Below are positions 47,085 to 57,323 of a stretch of 64,000 bases of DNA, in pieces. Every line of letters begins with the position of its first letter. The stretch's first letter is position 1. The position numbers were made by a program, and so were the translations under genes. The DNA comes from Adiantum capillus-veneris. Its lineage: Eukaryota > Streptophyta > Polypodiopsida > Polypodiales > Pteridaceae. The stretch is from NCBI GenBank assembly GCA_014529385.2, contig CM043947.1:100385186-100449185 (forward strand). The letters run 5' to 3'. Under the pieces are notes generated by a model. The model had not been told where the DNA came from. It saw only the letters and a list, made by a program, of their open reading frames with translations, and did no database searches.

Positions 47085-48546
47085 CACACAGACATACACC
47101 ATCACCCTCCCCCCCCTTGGCGCTGTGCACGAGCCCACAACAGGACCACCCTCTCTCTCCCACCCAGGTGCTCACGCACCGCAGCAAACCATACACACAC
47201 ACACACACACAATACACACACACCATTCCTACACACACACACACACACACTGCACACACACTCACGCTCTCTCTCTACCATTTCCCCCCCCCATCCGCCT
47301 CGCGCAGTAGAAGGCAGGTGGCCGGCCGTCCGCCATCAACGAAAAAAAAAACAAAAAAATAAATAAAAATATATATTGTATATATATAAAGCCCCTTCCC
47401 ACGCACGTTTTTGCGCACACACATACATATACATACACACCTGCCCTTATGCACGAATACATACACACACACACACACGCATATACGCACCGCACCACAA
47501 ATACAAAGGAAAAATGACTATGACATCGATGAATAAAGAAGAAGGATCCAAAGCACGCGCCGCCAACAAAAAAAAAGAGAAAATGCGCCGAAGGCATGCC
47601 CCGGCTGACTAAAAAAAGAAGTACACTCGACATTGATGCACCGGCAGCACACCATTCGCCGGCAACACACAACCATGACGCCATCCCAATAAATAGGTTA
47701 TTTTCATCATTATCTTCAGTTTTCACCCAAGCCATTGTAAATTTCCACTTTTTTGTAAATATCCTCTCTCTAGGTGATGGTCACAAAGGCCCACTTAGAG
47801 ATTCCCATCTTTTAATAACCTCCCAAAACAAAGTAAGGGTCAACCACACCGGGCCCACCACTTGCTTTGTCTGACATTGATGCACCGGCAGCACACAACC
47901 ACGACGCCATCCCAATAAATAGGTTATTTTCATCATTATCTTCAGTTTTCACCCAAGCTATTGTAAATTTCCACTTTTTTGTAAATATCCTCTCTCTAGG
48001 TGATGGTCACAAAGGCCCACTTAGAGATTCCCATCTTTTAATAACCTCCCAAAACAAAGTAAGGGTCAACCACACCGAGCCCACCACTTGCTTTGTCTCC
48101 CCGATTAAGCTTACCCTAACCACACTGGGATTACCATAATCCAAGCAGCCAACACCTATAAATTGGCACTGAGAGATCAGTATCGGGGGGGGGGGGGGGG
48201 GGGGGGGGCAATTCATGAGGAGCCAAGCATTTGGTAGAGTGTAGTGGAAAGGATTGACACTATCACCATCACGGGGAGGGGGGCTTGTGTGTTGGGTTTG
48301 CCTTGGGAATTGCACCATGCGAAGGGAACCACATCCATATCTCGACTCCGATGGTCGATGCACACAAGTATGCACGCTCTTGGTAGTAAGTATTCACAAT
48401 CATCGAGTCGTTTTAGAGAACGCACCAAGTAGGTTGCACCACCTCCTCTCTCTACCTCTCTACCACCATGGCCTACCAGTTCGTAAATATTGCAGAAATA
48501 ATTCACCCTCACACCCTCGAGGGTTTTCATCATTTGTAAATTTCTC

Positions 48547-48605
<59 letters not shown>

Positions 48606-48763
48606 GTAATTTTGCGGTGTTCATATCATCGTGGTTTGCATCCTAGCCGCTCAAAGCTAGGTGGTGCCCCCTGTTCAGTTTACCGCGGCAGTCTTGAGGC
48701 ACGCCATTTGGCCCCCGTCATTTTAGAGGCTGTCGGGGTTCGGGGTCTGCTTTGCGTCCGTCA
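46100..48763 (+). repeat. 3' LTR of the dual-RNase-H element
   Basis: 2664 bases, same structure as the 5' LTR but with different lengths of the poly-C (46351-46390, 46681-46712), CT (46222-46273, 46998-47079, 48543-48600) and CA tracts. It also has a tandem duplication of about 0.23-0.24 kb (47629-47872 and 47873-48098) absent from the 5' LTR. Confidence 0.92.
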
Positions 48764-49296
48764 CCGGTCTAGAAGTTGCTTTCAGTCCTTCGCCTTGTTG
48801 AATCTGTGTTAACAGTCGTTGATATTCTGGGTCATTTGAAGAAGCTTCTCTAATTCTTTCTAGAATAGGATTATTGGGTATAGAGATAGCATTGAGAAAA
48901 GACTTATGGATGAGTCCATCCTCAACTACATTGTCCTTTTTCCCAGATCGGTACTTGATATCAAAATCGTACTCTTGAAGAAGTTCAATCCACCTCCTTT
49001 GTCTCATGTTGAGGTTGGGTTGCGTAAAGATCCACTTTAAGCTCTTGTGGTTGGTAACTAGATAAAATTTGCGACTGAAAAGATAATGTCTCCATAACTT
49101 CAATGCATGGATGACAGTGAGAAGTTCTAGATCGTGAGTCAAGTAGTTCTTCTCATGATCTCTGAGCTTGCGAGAGGTAAAAGCTACTAGTCTCCCTTCT
49201 TGAGTAAGAACTCCTCCTAAGGCAAGACTGCTGGCGTCGATCACAACTTCAAAATCCTTACCTGAAATCTGGAAGCTTTAGAATAGGAGAAGACAC
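48764..49296 (-). pseudogene. Chromovirus RNase H (upstream part of the 35.3-36.7 kb pol)
   Basis: On the minus strand the frame has FEVVIDASSLALGGVLTQEG, FTSRKLRDHEKNYLTHDLEL and VIHALKLWRHYLFSRKF, then TNHKSLKWIFTQPNLNMRQR, EYDFDIKYRSGKKDNVVED and ILERIREASSNDPEYQRLL. The Asp of the TDHKSL-type motif is Asn here. It ends at 48768 in LKATSRP, which continues at 36709 on the other side of the inserted element as AKDYSLQGEFLYLG. A one-base shift separates SSPILKLPDF (up to 49296) from the rest. At 49297 it is cut by the LTR of another element, so the chromovirus reverse transcriptase must lie beyond that insertion. Confidence 0.9.
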
Positions 49297-50284
49297 TGTT
49301 GAGCCAGCAGAGGATCACACCCACATTTTTGCTCACACCCATCATTTTGAAACCATTGATTGTAATAAATGTCTTTCCGACATTAATTTTGATTTGAGCC
49401 ATTCATTAAGTAACGGGACTCAATTGAGTTTCCAGCTTGTAATCCCGAAGTAATTTCACCTGTTGATGTAAATAGTTAGAGATGTTCTCACCTCGAAGGC
49501 TGAGGTATATAAGCCAAAGTTTTGTAACATAAGGAGATTCAATTATTAATCAAAGTGAGTTTTGAGCGCCGTGACTGTGTCTGAGCAAGTGAGAGAGAGA
49601 GAGTCTTATCTTCTTGCTACGCGAGCTACGGAGCCGCCATTGAAGAAGCGACACCGCCATTGTGTTAGCAACGGCGCGAGCTACGGAGCCGCCATTGAAG
49701 AAGCGACACCGCCATTGTGTTAGCAACGGCGAGAGCTACGCACAGATACCAAGAGTGCGCGCTATCGGCTTCTATGTGTGGTAAGTTCCTACGAGCTTCG
49801 GTGTGATTTTTCTTCCAACTCGTGTGTCGGAATAGAGCGTGCAACATATCTATAGAACCACAACGAGTAGAGCTACACATTGGTACCATCGGGGTCAAGT
49901 TTCGGTCACCTGTATTTTTCGGCCTGTCTTCATACGCGTTTACCGCACGGAGTGGTTATAGGTTGATTTTGCAGTTCAAGTCTTTAGGGTGTTGTTCTTA
50001 CCTAGTGTATAGACTTCCCCTTGAGTTTGAGATCGATTCAATGATTCTAGATCCTGTTTCGTATAGCATTCGTTCGTAGTACGGATTTCAGTCACTTGCG
50101 TATTTTAGAACTTAGATTTGATTTCCTTAGTAGTGATTGTCATTAGAAGGTCGAGTAGGTGATTTGACACCCACCTAGTTGTTTCCATGTGCCTGCAGGT
50201 CAAGCTCCATCCTCGTCTGCCAAATTCTGTTGTTGGTTGAGTTCTCGCTATTTAGCTTCCGCTAGCGGCGTAACCACCTTAACA
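49297..50284 (+). repeat. 5' LTR of the 49.3-60.2 kb gypsy element
   Basis: 988 bases, TGTTGAGCC...CTTAACA. A 55-base tandem duplication (GCGAGCTACGGAGCCGCC) occupies 49621-49730. The region around 49490-49560 (GAGGTATATAAGCC) looks like a TATA box, which would place transcription start in the LTR near 49530. Confidence 0.88.
49500..49512 (+). promoter_or_regulatory. Candidate TATA box in the LTR
   Basis: GAGGTATATAAGCC in the first quarter of the LTR has the usual plant TATA form and a plausible position for the U3/R boundary. Confidence 0.45.
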
Positions 50285-50286
50285 TT

Positions 50287-50304
50287 TGGCGCCGTTGCCG
50301 GGGA
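50287..50304 (+). other. Primer-binding site, tRNA-Asp type
   Basis: TGGCGCCGTTGCCGGGGA starts two bases after the LTR end. This sequence is characteristic of plant Athila/Tat-class gypsy elements. Confidence 0.95.
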
Positions 50305-51674
50305 CGAGAGCCCTAAGTAGGTGACCTTAGACTAATCCTATGAGGTGAGTCGTATAAACTACTTTGTATACTTTAGTTAGAAAAGATCTAGGAGTGGTGG
50401 ACTCCGAAGGTCTCGAGAGATACTAGGAAGTGGGGTATTCCTGGGTCTTCCGTGTTGACCGTATTTTTAGTTTAGCTTAGATTAGATTGTTTTTGATGGT
50501 GTTTAAGTGGTTGTTGACATAAAAAGCATTTGCTACTCCTTGTGTGGTAGTAAATCTCTTCATATTTTCAATTGCAAAAAATCCATTTTATGATTAGAAG
50601 TAGCCTAGGTAGGGCCTGATTTGATCCTGATCTAGAGCTATCAATTGGTGTTCTATTTGCTTGATGTGTTTGATTGCATGTTAGATCACTGAAAAAGTCG
50701 CTTTGGTAGTGAAATATGCAATAAACAAAGTTCAGAAAAATTTTCTGTGTAACTGATTGTTGCTGAGCACTTAAAAGAGCTATTGGAAGAGTTCTGTGCT
50801 GAAAAACTGGAAATCTGCAACTTTAGACATCATACGCGTATGATGTCTTAGGACCTAAATAGAGACTAAAATTGAAAATTTGACATTGCCAGAGTGTTTA
50901 GAAGGGGGGTTTTACCCTAAGATCAACTTGAAACAAGGGCTTTAACACTCTCAGAAACCCAAAAGACCAAGTCAGAGAGCAAAAAAACGCAAAGAACAAG
51001 AAATTTTGATTCAGATCTTGTTTTTACATTCAAACCTGACAAAAACACTTGAAACTCGATTATAAACATTGGAGAAGGCTTAAAACAAAAAATAGTCAAA
51101 ATCTGGGACAAAAGACATCATACGCGTATAATGTCTTTTGGCACTTCCACTGCTTATTTTTGAAATCTGACCTGACAAGATTGTTACAAACACTGTAGAA
51201 AGCATAAATATCAAGTTTGGACCCAAATTGATGAAAAAGACATCATACGCGTATGATGTCTTTTACCTAATTTTGGACATATTTTGATACTTTGCCAACA
51301 CAGATCCATTGTAATAGCTATCTAGAGGCTATATTTCAAGTTTCATCCCAGTTGGATCACAATTGACCCAAAAAACAAGTCAAAAGCGGAAAATTTCCAA
51401 GAAAAGCCTAAATTAGCCATAACTTGCTCAAACAGAGTTCAAACTGAATTTTGTAAGTGAACAGAGCATAAAGGGGTCACTGAGAGTGAGCATAACCAAA
51501 ATAGTCAAAATCTGTGAAAAAATACATCATACGCGTATAATGTCTTTTTCAGCATAACTGCGACAAAATTCTCACTTGATGAAACAGAAGTTGTCCAACT
51601 GACAAGATTAAACAGTTGACCAAGTATCAATCAGTTTGGATCAATTCTGACCACAAAAACTTGGGGAAAACAAA
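50305..51674 (+). other. Untranslated leader with four palindromic repeats
   Basis: No open frame is supported between primer-binding site and gag. Four 22-base palindromes (half-site GACATCATACG followed by its reverse complement) lie at 50826-50847 (perfect), 51114-51135 (one change), 51239-51260 (perfect) and 51523-51544 (two changes). Two of them share the upstream context AATAGTCAAAATCTG. Confidence 0.85.
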
Positions 51675-53135
51675 TTGCCGAGACGGAAAAGTTACAGTCC
51701 TTTAGGGGAATTGATGAATTTGAGATCGGGCAGGAATCTCCGGAATAACCAACCAAAACAAGGGGAACTAGCAAGTGTCATATCAACCGAGGGAAGTGTA
51801 AACCAAAGTTGGGTGCAACCATTAGAACCGATCTTTGAAGGAAGTGTCTCTGATACTTCTTCGGAGAGGTCTTACGAGATTTTCACCGAACACGTGGAAC
51901 ACTCGAACAGGAACAACAGAAAAAATATGGCAGCAGGATCATCAAACCCTTCCGCCACCATGAAGCTATTGTTCATAAAATACCAGTACGACAATGAGCA
52001 AGGTGCAAAGATCTACAAAGATGGAATGGACCGCTATTGTGTAAAGATAGAAGAAAGACCTAGTGAGTTCAAGGACTTAGTGCCTGTGAGCTATAGCGGA
52101 GATAGATATCTAGATGACGAGGGTACCATGTACTTGGTAGTCCTAAACCCTAACATTGTGGACCAGTGGGGATTGATGGGCACCAAAGCCAAAATAGATG
52201 AAGAACTCGAGGAGAAAGCACCAATAATGAACTTCCCTAATGCGAGGTTAAGAAGAGAGAATGAAACTACAAGGATCAACACTGATAACATCTATGTGGG
52301 GCTATACAAATATAATAATGGGGAGCAAGATCTCTATTATAGATGTGAAGAACCCTACACCGGAGAGTTGACAGACAAAAAAAGACTCTATGTCTTTACC
52401 TACACAGAGGGATCAGAAGTGAAAATTGCCGCTTATGACAAGTATGGGAGGCAATACTCAACAATGGGCAAGAGAGAATTAGAAGGATATACATACTTTG
52501 GGGGACCACTACATCAGTATTATGTTACTTCTAGCTCACATAGACCAGCACCAACAACTGGAGTGCAAAACTCAAGGACAACAGGAGGACAAAGAACTCA
52601 GGTTGCTGACTCTTTCAGTCAACCTTGGGACTCGAAGCTCGGACCAATGGGATCATTACATTCCAAAGAGTCAATGGAGACGAATCGAGGTAGTGCAGTT
52701 CCAATCCCCACCTATACCACTCCAGGTCCAAGGTTTGAAGCGGAACCGTCACATTTACCTCCTAGTAGTAGATTCAGGACAGGGGAACCGACAAGGGTAA
52801 CCCATGAAGTCCATGATGCTAGAGAAAGCTTTAGCCGGGACACAGGAGCAATGAGATTGGTAGCAGACCATAGACGTATGAGACCATCTCAAGTAGCCAA
52901 GTGTATGCCAAAGAAGTATGGTGGTTCAGGAGATCCGTATGCACATGTGTCACTCTTTAAGCAAGTCTTAAGAGCTGAGCAGATAACAGATTTCCATACA
53001 CAATACGAGGGATTTGGTCTTACTCTAGAAGGTACGGCATTGACATGGTTTCAACCACTGAACATAGGGGGATTCCAGGACATTGACCATTTGCTAAGAG
53101 AGTTTGCTGAGGAATTCTCAAAACGAGGGATTTAA
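51675..53135 (+). CDS. gag with unrecognised N-terminal module (first segment)
   Basis: The 486-residue frame begins at the codon at 51675 (PRRKSYSPLGELMNLRSGRN). Residues 1-90 are polar. Residues about 95-280 form a module I do not recognise (KLLFIKYQYDNEQGAKIYKD, EGTMYLVVLNPNIVDQWGLM, IYVGLYKYNNGEQDLYYRCE, RLYVFTYTEGSEVKIAAYDK), rich in Tyr and alternating hydrophobic positions. Residues 290-405 are low complexity. From about 410 the capsid-type gag domain starts (PSQVAKCMPKKYGGSGDPYA, FGLTLEGTALTWFQPLNIGG, LLREFAEEF) and continues after a frame change near 53120 as FKHNTVSQIYAFKQREHNKV. The start could be a downstream Met (NLRSGR region), since the codon at 51675 is not clearly an ATG context. 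Confidence 0.8.
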   Translation: MPRRKSYSPLGELMNLRSGRNLRNNQPKQGELASVISTEGSVNQSWVQPLEPIFEGSVSDTSSERSYEIFTEHVEHSNRNNRKNMAAGSSNPSATMKLLFIKYQYDNEQGAKIYKDGMDRYCVKIEERPSEFKDLVPVSYSGDRYLDDEGTMYLVVLNPNIVDQWGLMGTKAKIDEELEEKAPIMNFPNARLRRENETTRINTDNIYVGLYKYNNGEQDLYYRCEEPYTGELTDKKRLYVFTYTEGSEVKIAAYDKYGRQYSTMGKRELEGYTYFGGPLHQYYVTSSSHRPAPTTGVQNSRTTGGQRTQVADSFSQPWDSKLGPMGSLHSKESMETNRGSAVPIPTYTTPGPRFEAEPSHLPPSSRFRTGEPTRVTHEVHDARESFSRDTGAMRLVADHRRMRPSQVAKCMPKKYGGSGDPYAHVSLFKQVLRAEQITDFHTQYEGFGLTLEGTALTWFQPLNIGGFQDIDHLLREFAEEFSKRGI

Positions 53136-54255
53136 GCACAATACGGTCTCACAAATATATGCTTTTAAACAGAGAGAACACAATAAAGTGAAGGAAGCTT
53201 CACTTCGCTTCAAACAATACATTGAGAGATGTCCAGTACGTGAACGACCACAAGATGACAGACTATCTGTTCTCTTTATTGAGGGACTGAAACGACACTC
53301 TCAAGAAGGACTTGCACTTGAAAGCTTGTACAAGTTTCGAGCAAGTAACGAGAGAGGCATTGTACTTAGTGGATAACTGTACGGTTTATGGAGAGGTGTC
53401 AGCGGATACAGATTTTGCATCCAGTAGCTCCTCCTCCGTAGCGAGCGAGACTACCACTAAAAAGAATGTTCAAACAACAACCATGCCAAATGTAGAGCAA
53501 ATGATAGAAGATGCTCTAAAAAGGATGGCACCATACCAAAAACCATTGCCAAAACACTGAAATGGTGTGCTATTGAACAAAAATGGACAAATCATCCAAC
53601 AGAGGAGTGCTATTACAACAAAGGGTATGTAAGGGAGCGTCAGTATGCACCTCCTGCTCAATTAGCACCACCTCAGGTACATCCAGTACCTCGATACCCA
53701 ACGGGAAATGTACCAGGACCTATGGGGATAGAAAGACCGCAACCGGTATTGGGACAACAACCACCTTTACCAGGAGCAAGACCAGTGGGCATTAGATATG
53801 CACCAACCTTAGAGAATCAGGAAGAACAAGCCTTAGTGCCTGTTCAAGCCTATTATGAAGAATCTGGTGCACACATGTCTCCAACTGTGTATTACCCACC
53901 AGAAGAACCCAAACAACCAGAACCATGGGGCATGATTGGGAATGTTGGAACACCAACAGTTACAAGTGCTTCTGATGAAGAGAGATACAATTTGGACGCA
54001 AGAACATTGATGTTCATAGCTCATGGAGGGTTAACAGGACAAAGACCATCCTATCCACAAAGGACGAATCAAATGGGACCAAGACCAGCACTAGGACCCT
54101 GTTACAAGTGTGGAGGTGACCATCTGATGAATGTTTGCCCACATACGGAAATCATTAGAATTAACGCTTATTGCACTGAGTGTGGGGTTACTCACTTCAT
54201 TGAGGATTGTTCAAAGAATCCAAACAAAGTGCAAAAGACGACATTGAATATGTAG
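53104..54255 (+). pseudogene. gag C-terminal part with two zinc knuckles
   Basis: This continues the gag frame. EASLRFKQYIERCPVRERPQ and LSVLFIEGLKRHSQEGLALE (53104-53376) end the capsid domain. After a frame change near 53330 comes SFEQVTREALYLVDNCTVYG and a Ser-rich linker, then a stop near 53559, and finally 53722-54255, Pro-rich and ending in two zinc knuckles, CYKCGGDHLMNVC and CTECGVTHFIEDC, both C-X2-C-X3-H-X4-C. This is one residue shorter between Cys and His than the common retroviral C-X2-C-X4-H-X4-C. The knuckles bind genomic RNA during packaging. Confidence 0.82.
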
Positions 54256-55285
54256 AAACTATTCCTACCAGCAGTGGGTCTGAAAATGAAACTCTGATAC
54301 CAACGCAAGTTGTTACTAGAGCTCAAGCTAAGAAAACCACTAGAGAACCTGAGAATGGAAAGTTAGCGACTGAAGTGGTTAGTCAAGGACCGCGGAGTCA
54401 GAAAAAAACATGGAAAGCTAGAAAAGCACGCATGAAGTTGAGAAAGAACGTGAAGACGCTATTCTAGCTGAGGAACTAAAGCAAACTAAAGATAGATTAG
54501 AAAAACTTGAGAGTCAAAACGGGAAACGAGAGATGAGCCCGGAAAGAACGAAACAAAAGAGTATCAAAGAAACAACGAGCTTAAGCTCAGGGGGATCAGT
54601 GCTAGTCGACAAAGTACACGAACCATTGGACGCACTGATGAGAGCTTACGAAGCTAGGTTAAAGAACAACCAAACACAAGAACAGAGGTGGATGACATAC
54701 CCAAACGCGGAATTGGAAAAGCAGAGACTTGAAATGTGCCAGAGAATGATCGAGACTGCACAAGCCTTATTAGAACCACCAAAAGAAACAATGAATTGTG
54801 GAACGGAAAACCCAATTCAGCAAGAGACTATCGTTTCACGGGTAGCTGAAAAGACTCCCAGTGCACAAAAGCCTGAAAATACACACAAGGATGACCGCAT
54901 AGTGTTGAACACAACCGATCAGGAGATAGAGAGTTTTCATCCAGTCATACAGAGGTCTTACGGAAGAGATGAGGATTACAATGAATTTTGGAAACAAGTG
55001 AGAGAGGCAAACTTTGCAAACGAGCTAAGTTGCCAAGCTAATCAGACAAATTGGGAAAAGGACATCAGGAATCCTCCCATAGTGGAATTTGAGGCAGGAT
55101 CTCAAGTGGACTTGGATCTGCAATCTTACTGGGGAGATGGGGGCTCTGTTAGAACAATGGAGAGCAAACCTCATTCACTGAAAACCTTACCTTCATACTT
55201 AGGAGAGTATGAAGCAAAATCCGAGATTAGAGCACTTCCCTCACGAAAATCTCATCAGAAAAAGTCATGGACTCGCAAGGATTGA
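54207..55285 (+). CDS. Charged linker region between gag and protease
   Basis: Two frames (54207-54467 and 54533-55285) give a hydrophilic protein rich in Glu, Lys, Gln and Asn with likely helices (LDALMRAYEARLKNNQTQEQ, ELEKQRLEMCQRMIETAQAL). I recognise no catalytic motif. It lies between the zinc knuckles and the protease of the same element, so it is part of the gag-pol polyprotein. A further helix-like stretch between the two frames (LAEELKQTKDRLEKLESQNG, 54466-54525) bridges them in another frame. Confidence 0.6.
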
Positions 55286-56949
55286 TAGAGATCTTGTCAA
55301 CACCAGTGACATGCACTATCACTCTAGCTGAGCTTTTGAGGCTAAGACCACATATGTGGACCACTGTAGGAAAATGCTTGGAGAAATTTGGGATAAAAGA
55401 CCCAACATCGAGACTGCAAGAGGGCATACAAGAGCTGAGCAAACCACAAAAGAACGCTAAGCCTGTACCCTTAAACAAGGTCGGAGAGTATTGCGAAGGT
55501 GAAGAGGGGAATACAACCTTACCAGTTGAATTCCAAGGAGTGAAGACGATGGCAATACTAGACAGCGGAGCTGGGGTAGCCATTGCTACAAAAGAAATCT
55601 GGAAAAAATGGGGGAAACCAGCAATAAGGAAGACTAGGTTGAAACTCCAATTAGCAGATGGACACATGGAGAAACCTATGGGGCTATTAGAGAAAGTTGT
55701 AGTGACATCTTGCGGCATTGAATACGAACATACTTTTGCTATTGTCGATTTTGGCAAGGAGAATAACTATGATATCATACTGGGAAGACCATTCATGAGA
55801 CAGTTGAAAATGGTCCAAGATTGGGGCTACGATCACATATACCTGAGAAATATGGAAACCACTACACGTGTGAACCTGAAAGACCATAGCTACAAAGATG
55901 TGAAGCGAACACCGGTAGAGGAGTTTGATTCAGCTACTTTGGCAGGATCCGAATTTCCAGCTTGGTTAGGTAAACCCAAGGAGTTATGGATGTGTGGAGC
56001 TTCGAAATGTGGAAGTCTGAAACGAGAAGAATGTGTTTTAGAAAGGGCTATCGAAGACGAAACTTATGTAGGAGAACCCTTTCCAGAGGACACGTTTGAA
56101 CCATTAGAATGGACACACATTCTAGCAACCCTAGATGTTTGTGCAATTCCGGATGGTCCCACAACGAAATTTTGCGACAAGGACGGGTACGACGTGGTTC
56201 CGTACTTCATGTTGAGAACTGTACTCGAAAAAGAAACTGAAAAGAACGATACACTGGAAAAGGAAGATGAAGAAGAGGTGTTTCACGACATTCCCAATCA
56301 TCCAGAGTGGGGAAATGAAGCAGACAACGAGTCAACGGACAATTCAAGCGGAAACGAAGAAACTATAACGGATGTCCGATTTTATGATTTTCCGAACCAA
56401 ACTAAACAACGCCAGAAACACTATAGAGCAAAGAAAAAAACAAAAGGGGTTAGAACCAATCCGATGCCTAGAATAAGAGGAAAAAATCAATTCCTAATGC
56501 TAGTAAAGGCTGAAGATTGTGTTAAGGACAAGATTTCTGGAAGAATGAGAGGCAATGATCAAAAGAGCTTACGAAAAGACAAAAGAGGCTCAAGAAATCA
56601 AGTTCAAAAGAATGGAACGAAAACTGAAACAGAAAAATCAGAAAAGAACAAGCGCAACAGAGAACACACGGAGTCCAAGTTAGAACGTAGAAACAAGTAC
56701 AGAGAGCTCAAGAAAACTCTGAAAGAAGTTTGGACGACAGAAATTGAGAGTGGAGAGGACGAAAACGCCAAAATCAAGGAAAACATGGATGTTCCCTCTC
56801 ACTATAGGAAATTCACAATAGAGGATAGGAAGGTGGTATTAACCCAACCTATTCGAGAGAGAAGGGAGAACGAATCTTATGACGGACCGGAGGATGCAAA
56901 AAAAGTTGATTTAGCAGCTCCAGGTGAGACCCTAGACCGGTGTACATAG
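55267..56949 (+). CDS. Protease and long charged tail of the gypsy element
   Basis: The 560-residue frame is open throughout. Residues 1-70 include a conserved helix (ITLAELLRLRPHMWTTVGKC). The retropepsin is at about 90-185 with active site MAILDSGAGVAIATKEIW (Asp-Ser-Gly), the segment LQLADGHMEKPMG and the C-terminal NNYDIILGRPFMRQL. It looks catalytically complete. Residues 185-320 include EFPAWLGKPKELWMCGASKC. Residues 330-530 are strongly charged and Lys/Glu/Arg-rich with probable coiled coil (RNKYRELKKTLKEVW). The tail before reverse transcriptase is much longer than in most gypsy elements. The stop at 56949 is a frame change, since the next conserved segment follows directly in another frame. 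Confidence 0.82.
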   Translation: MDSQGLIEILSTPVTCTITLAELLRLRPHMWTTVGKCLEKFGIKDPTSRLQEGIQELSKPQKNAKPVPLNKVGEYCEGEEGNTTLPVEFQGVKTMAILDSGAGVAIATKEIWKKWGKPAIRKTRLKLQLADGHMEKPMGLLEKVVVTSCGIEYEHTFAIVDFGKENNYDIILGRPFMRQLKMVQDWGYDHIYLRNMETTTRVNLKDHSYKDVKRTPVEEFDSATLAGSEFPAWLGKPKELWMCGASKCGSLKREECVLERAIEDETYVGEPFPEDTFEPLEWTHILATLDVCAIPDGPTTKFCDKDGYDVVPYFMLRTVLEKETEKNDTLEKEDEEEVFHDIPNHPEWGNEADNESTDNSSGNEETITDVRFYDFPNQTKQRQKHYRAKKKTKGVRTNPMPRIRGKNQFLMLVKAEDCVKDKISGRMRGNDQKSLRKDKRGSRNQVQKNGTKTETEKSEKNKRNREHTESKLERRNKYRELKKTLKEVWTTEIESGEDENAKIKENMDVPSHYRKFTIEDRKVVLTQPIRERRENESYDGPEDAKKVDLAAPGETLDRCT

Positions 56950-57323
56950 CCACAGATTTGTCTCCAGCGAGGAAGAGAGACTTTTGAGTCTTCTCAGAGA
57001 GTATAGGGATGTGTTTGCATGGTCTTATAAGGACTTAAAGGGAGTTGACCCATCGATATGCCAACACACAATCCCACTGAAACAAGACGCAAAGCCTAGC
57101 AGACAGAGACCATACACATATAATGATACGTTTTGCTAAGCGAATCAAGGAAGAGATAGATAAGCTAATGGAAGCTGAATTCATATACGAGATTGAACAC
57201 ACCGATTGGGTATCTCCGATTGTGGTAGTACCTAAGAAGAACGGAAAACTCCGAGTGTGTGTCAACTTAAAGAAAGTGAATGCTGCAAACAATCAGGGAC
57301 AATTATCCCCTGCCGATAACTGA
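56935..57323 (+). pseudogene. Reverse transcriptase N-terminal part, frameshifted
   Basis: The beginning of the reverse transcriptase is spread over frames. VYIATDLSPARKRD lies at about 56940-56980, then LREYRDVFAWSYKDLKGVDP at about 56990-57050. The open frame at 57123-57323 reads AKRIKEEIDKLMEAEFIYEI, HTDWVSPIVVVPKKNGKLRV and CVNLKKVNAA. A small indel near 57290 moves to the next frame (TIRDNYPLPITDHVLERV). Confidence 0.85.

Noticed and set aside
50826-51544. Repeated palindromes considered as a CRISPR array
   Set aside because: Only four copies with unequal spacers, inside a plant retrotransposon leader. The setting is eukaryotic.
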